A stretch of DNA of 11,815 bases. It comes from Monoraphidium neglectum. Lineage: Eukaryota > Chlorophyta > Chlorophyceae > Sphaeropleales > Selenastraceae. This document shows, one piece after another, positions 8,599 to 11,815 of this stretch; position 1 is the first letter of the stretch; each line of letters begins with the position of its first letter. The stretch covers positions 6,090-17,904 of the forward strand of contig NW_014012592.1 in assembly GCF_000611645.1 (NCBI RefSeq), given 5' to 3'. Position numbers and translations under genes: made by a program. Under the pieces are notes generated by a model. The model saw nothing but the letters and a program-made list of their open reading frames with translations. It was not told the DNA's origin and searched no databases.

Positions 8599-8946
8599 TC
8601 ACAGGCAGAAAAGGCGTTGACGGCAGCGGCTGTGTGCATGTGCTGCTGCGCGTAGTGCACTGGTGGACAACCTTCGCGTAAAGCCCCGTCAGGTGGGTGC
8701 CGCATGGGGAATAATTGCCTGGCTCAGGGTCAACAGGGCGCGCGAATGGGGATGACAACGCCTGGGGCGCGCTGGTGGAGAGCACTCACAAATCTGCGCT
8801 TCCCCTGATCGCGGGTCCATCCCTGTGTCATCCTCCTCGTCCAGGCTGCCAAACGCTCTGGCGGCTGTGCTGAAAGGGCCACGCACCCTGTCGAGATGCC
8901 CCCGTTTCGCCCTGGCAGGATCTTGGGTAACCGCCCCATTGTTCAT
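8555..8946 (-). CDS. Candidate two-exon small protein, unrecognised
   Basis: The model has exons 8946-8790 and 8718-8555 joined by a 71-nt intron with a strong donor (TTT|GTGAGTGC), a TTGAC branch-like site and a GAGCCAG acceptor. Phase 1 matches on both sides. It encodes 106 residues beginning MNNGAVTQDPARAKRGHL, with an acidic SLDEEDD patch and a Cys-containing second half (CNYSPCGTHLTGLY). I recognise no family. The second exon overlaps the last 44 nt of the ankyrin coding region on the other strand, and no TGTAA lies downstream. It could also be an exon of a longer gene or chance splice-like sequence. Confidence 0.25.
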
Positions 8947-9965
8947 GTTCTGTCCACATCAATGCTCAGCAGCATGCACTGCAGGCCACCAAGTAAAGGA
9001 ATATGCACACGATCAGTCCGTTTGCCTCCATGAGTGTCCTTCTAAGCCTCCAGTATGAACCTCCAAGCACCACGCGCCATGTGTGTTGTCCATACAGCAT
9101 GGGATTCACGAGCTTCGGCGTGCGTGCAGGGTTGTTCTGCCATGCTTTTCGCAACGCGCAAGCGCTGAATTGTGCACAGCGCAGACTCTCAAGCGTCAGC
9201 CCGTGCCGCTGGGCCGCACGTGCACGGCAACCAGAAGCTGCTCACCTGCAGTCCTGCACAGCTGCCATTCGACTGGTCCTAGGTCACCAGTTAGCAACCT
9301 GCATCCAGCTTGTGAAAAGCATGGCAATGCTCATGCGCGCTTGAGTCTGCTAATGCAACACTCGATGTTTCAGCAGCCTATGTTGCAATGTGGCAGCCCC
9401 ACGACCTGGCCTGCTTGGGCCGCCAGGTCCACACAGCCGTGGGTGCAGGGCTGCGGAAAATGGGGGCTCACCCCATGCATTACTGATTTGCGCAACATTG
9501 ATAGTTGCAGGCTGCTTGGCCTGCAGCTGTTGGGATGCTGGTGAGAGCCTGCGACGCAGCCTCATGTAGAGGCCACGCTTACGAGCGCGCCAAAGTGGGG
9601 TAATCTGAGAAGTACACATGGGTTGCATTGCTTGAGTGCTTCCAGCTGTGGAACGCGAGGCTTGTGTAACACTGGCCCACCTGCGCAGGCTATTATGCCA
9701 GCCTTGCGTCCTGCAACCACGGTTTCTTTTGCACTGTGGCTGCCAGCTTGGGTTTGGCTGATGGTCGGAGCATGCGTGTCGCCTTTGTGTGCCGCAGGAG
9801 GCTGTGCAGCACCTTGTGGCGTAACCTGTGTCTAGTGAATCCACTATGTTGCCCGCTTAGTCAGCCTGGCGGCCCAGAGACGTGTTGCTGATTCCACGAG
9901 GAAGCACAGCATCAAGGTGCGTGCCCGCAACTTGGCCGCAGCACACATTGTGGTTCACACCACAT
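8947..9965. other. Intergenic DNA with no supported gene
   Basis: This kilobase has lower GC than the gene regions. Its open frames are Cys-, His- and Arg-rich, lack family similarity and have no convincing splice partners. A TGTAA at 9665-9669 on the plus strand is the only poly(A)-like signal, more than 1 kb past the ankyrin stop. I see no transposon ends or RNA gene. Confidence 0.6.
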
Positions 9966-10023
9966 TCTCCCTCCCTCCCCCCCTCTCTCTCCCCCTCACT
10001 CACTCTCCCATCTCTTCCTCTCT
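9966..10023 (+). repeat. Polypyrimidine (CT-rich) tract
   Basis: An almost unbroken run of C and T of nearly 60 nt, built from CTCC, CCCT and CTCT units with three A interruptions. Homopurine-homopyrimidine runs like this can adopt triplex structure. Confidence 0.85.
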
Positions 10024-10107
10024 GGTACACACGCGCGCACATACCGGAGCAACGCATACAGTATATGTAGTCACGCGCACACAACACTCTCACAAACATG
10101 CACGCAT

Positions 10108-10122
10108 ACACACACACACACT

Positions 10123-10177
<55 letters not shown>

Positions 10178-10206
10178 GCACACACACACACTCACGCACA
10201 CACACA
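10108..10206 (+). repeat. (CA)n microsatellite
   Basis: About 100 bp of CA dinucleotides; the purest part at 10125-10172 has about 24 repeats, followed by CTCACG interruptions. CA-rich DNA continues on both sides from about 10030 to 10370. Long open frames of Thr-His or Val-Cys across it are artefacts of the repeat. Confidence 0.95.
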
Positions 10207-10407
10207 ATCAAAAATACACTTTGCTCATCTGGGATGGTACCACCCATTGGATCTATGAAACTCAAACGCTCTTGCCCTTATGCACACACACAAACACACA
10301 TCGCACACACGCACACAGTACCCGCTTGCATGCGTGCTAGCACACATATACACACGCACGTGACGTGTGTGTGTGAAAGCCTGCACGCATGCATTTGCGT
10401 ATGTGTG

Positions 10408-10442
10408 CTGGTGGTGTCAGGCACGGTGCCTGATACCACCAG
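10408..10442 (+). repeat. Near-perfect 17-bp inverted repeat
   Basis: The arms CTGGTGGTGTCAGGCAC (10408-10424) and GTGCCTGATACCACCAG (10426-10442) are reverse complements with one mismatch and a one-base centre. The arms are too close for a stable RNA loop without opening a few pairs, so a DNA binding palindrome or cruciform is as likely. It lies about 140 bp upstream of the proposed leader donor of glutamine synthetase. Confidence 0.85.
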
Positions 10443-10446
10443 GGCA

Positions 10447-10494
10447 GACTGCTTGAACGCATGACCACCATTGAAATCAACCACTCAAGCAGTC
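10447..10494 (+). repeat. 10-bp inverted repeat with 28-nt loop
   Basis: GACTGCTTGA (10447-10456) and TCAAGCAGTC (10485-10494) are exact reverse complements. It stands immediately after the larger palindrome and may lie in the promoter or leader of the glutamine synthetase gene. Confidence 0.7.
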
Positions 10495-10580
10495 CGCAAT
10501 CAGTTCCCAATCGTCCTTTTCGAGCACTTGGTTGTACTCCACTCGAGGTTTGGTATCAATGTGCGCCGTATTGCCTTCAG

Positions 10581-11023
10581 GTAAGCATGTGTTCCTCTCA
10601 CACACCCATGATGACCGTGACCAGTTGGCAGTGGTTTGCTCCAAGCGGACAGTGCAACCTAGGGGTGTTGGTAGGTTGTGTGGTGCGGCATCCCTCCGCG
10701 ACTCATACGCCGCCATGCTCGCGACGTGTTGCTGCACCTGATTCACCTGATGCGAGCACACCACTGCTGTTGGCGGGGGCGTCGGCTTCGCCTTCATTCC
10801 CGATAGCCTGTCACGTCACCCCCATCAATTACTTAGACAAGAGATTTTGCAAGATAGCCAGCGCCCGCAGCATGTCAGTGACTCGCAGGCTGCACATGGC
10901 CACGAGGTGTCGGCGCGTGTAACCCCGGTGTTTCCCCCACATGAACGCTCAACCCGTTTACCTCAGCACTCTTTCAGGCTCTGCGATACTAGAGTCTCTC
11001 TTTCGTTGTGCTTCGTGCCCCAG
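10581..11023 (+). other. Probable leader intron of the glutamine synthetase gene
   Basis: A consensus donor, CTTCAG|GTAAGCATG, pairs with a pyrimidine-rich acceptor, GTGCTTCGTGCCCCAG, that ends 9 nt before the glutamine synthetase ATG at 11033. The 443-bp intron would place a noncoding first exon ending at 10580. An ATG at 10461 would be in frame across this junction and would add 43 residues, but the 11033 start gives a cleaner transit peptide. Confidence 0.5.
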
Positions 11024-11032
11024 ATCGTCGTC

Positions 11033-11815
11033 ATGAGCCTCGCCGCTTGCCCCATGCGTGTCAGCAAGCTCCAGTCGGGCGTCTGCGCCGTCAGGGTGAG
11101 CTGTAGTCCACTGGAATAATCTGTAGTGGCCCATTGGGCGGGGTCTCCCTCAGCAGATCGAACGCAGTAGACGGCGGCCCACGTTTTGGGCCTGGTCCTG
11201 GGGTTGCAGCCCCCCGATGTGAAGTCAAATTGCATAGGAAGAGTCAATCTTCGACCACAGACGCAACTGGAGGCTGTAGTCGCGCATCGACGCGTGGACC
11301 TGTCGTCGTGCCTTGCCTCGAAGCTAGGGCTTCTGTAACGTCCTGAACACCGCACGGCCTGCATTGACTAGTTGAAGCGGCACATTGACGCACTTCGCCC
11401 CTCCTCCACTGCATGACGGCCACTGCGGTGCCGCTTCCCACAGGCTGTGCCCGCTGGCCGCCGTGCCGTGCGCGTCTTCGCCAGGGGCCAGAAGTGAGTG
11501 GGTCGGCGCTGCGTTGGTCTAGACCTGCTGCGCAGGCGATACCGAGGCCGGCACGCCGCGAATGAGCATGTCCTCAGCCGTACTCTGCAAGCGGTGACAG
11601 TGACTGGCACAGCGCCGCTGCCACCCCTCGTGCTGCGGCCACCCATCCCGTTCGATGCCGCCCATGGTGCCCGTGCTTGCCTGCAGGCTGGAGTACATCT
11701 GGAGCGATGGCCAGGAGGGCAAGGAGATCAAGGGGCTGCTGTTCAACGAGCTGCGCTCCAAGACCAAGTGCCTGACCACGCCCATCGAGTCCCTGGACCC
11801 CAAGGTGCCCGGGGA
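11033..11815 (+). CDS. Plastid-targeted glutamine synthetase, N-terminal part (partial)
   Basis: Glutamine synthetase joins ammonium to glutamate using ATP. Exons 11033-11095, 11444-11493 and 11687 onward join in phases 0 and 2 (donors GTGAGC and GTGAGT, acceptors CCCACAG and CTGCAG); the last runs to the window edge or ends at a possible donor at 11804. Exons 1 and 2 encode a basic, acid-free leader (MSLAACPMRVSKLQSG, then AVPAGRRAVRVFARGQ) with a VFA-R site at 32-35 like algal plastid cleavage sites. The beta-grasp domain begins at KLEYIWSDGQEG and continues to LLFNELRSKTK (residues 38-65). EYIW and LRSKT are hallmarks of type II glutamine synthetase. The stretch between them is about eight residues longer than in typical plant enzymes, suggesting a different subfamily, perhaps the GSIIB lineage of green plants (inference). 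The catalytic C-terminal domain lies outside the window. Confidence 0.82.

Noticed and set aside
7281..8705. Minus-strand open frame of 474 codons opposite the ankyrin gene
   Set aside because: It is poly-Cys, poly-Ser and poly-Ala from reading CAG repeats on the wrong strand. The plus strand gives a spliced ankyrin protein.
9665..9669. TGTAA as poly(A) signal of the ankyrin gene
   Set aside because: It is more than 1 kb beyond the stop codon. A 3' UTR of that length is possible, but nothing else links them.
9350..9844. Minus-strand open frame of 164 codons in the intergenic region
   Set aside because: It starts with GTG, is Cys/His/Arg rich, resembles no family and has no splice partner.
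10098..10340. Thr-His repeat open frame
   Set aside because: It is produced entirely by the (CA)n microsatellite.
10036..10370. CRISPR-like or satellite array
   Set aside because: The repeats are simple dinucleotides without unique spacers, and the genome is eukaryotic.
10408..10494. Terminal inverted repeat of a transposon
   Set aside because: The arms are adjacent, with no element between them, no target duplication and no transposase in the window. It is kept as an unexplained palindrome.
10477..10797. Minus-strand frame ending in EYNQVLEKDDWELIADCLSG
   Set aside because: The last part looks protein-like, but the rest does not, the only splice-like site is the complement of the plus-strand donor at 10581, and it overlaps the glutamine synthetase leader.

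Overview
The window looks like nuclear DNA of a green alga (Chlorophyta). It is very GC-rich in coding parts, and its genes are split by short GT-AG introns (about 70-450 bp). Coding regions carry many in-frame CAG/Gln, Ala and Gly tracts. One gene has the green-algal TGTAA poly(A) signal. The proteins (an intraflagellar transport subunit, an organellar RAP-domain protein, a glutamine synthetase with an algal-type transit peptide) fit this. There is no prokaryotic operon structure. The exact species cannot be told from the sequence.

Layout, left to right. (1) Positions 1-417, minus strand: 5' exon of a gene that runs off the left edge, poly-Gln rich, possibly the start of a 2-oxoglutarate/Fe(II) oxygenase. 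(2) A 221-bp head-to-head intergenic region. (3) 639-3084, plus strand: a three-exon gene for a predicted organelle-targeted RAP-domain protein with helical repeats. (4) 3306-5776, minus strand, convergent with (3): a five-exon gene for IFT52, a core subunit of the IFT-B ciliary transport complex. (5) A 265-bp head-to-head region. (6) 6042-8598, plus strand: a three-exon gene for a 727-residue ankyrin-repeat protein with Gln-rich tracts, an acidic WVVV motif and a C-terminal predicted coiled coil. (7) 8555-8946, minus strand: a weakly supported two-exon small gene whose 3' end overlaps the ankyrin gene. (8) 8947-10407: lower-GC intergenic DNA with a polypyrimidine tract and a long (CA)n microsatellite. 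(9) 10408-11815, plus strand: promoter/leader and first three coding exons of a plastid-targeted type II glutamine synthetase, cut by the right edge.

The genes do not form one pathway. They are ordinary neighbours arranged as two head-to-head pairs. All exon models were derived by matching splice-site consensus, reading phase and family similarity by eye. The models for RAP, IFT52, the ankyrin gene and glutamine synthetase are mutually consistent in phase. I found no mobile element with recognisable enzymes, no RNA gene and no CRISPR array. No previously undescribed system is evident. The most useful leads are the IFT52 5' end, the unusual glutamine synthetase N-terminus with its structured upstream region, and the ankyrin protein.
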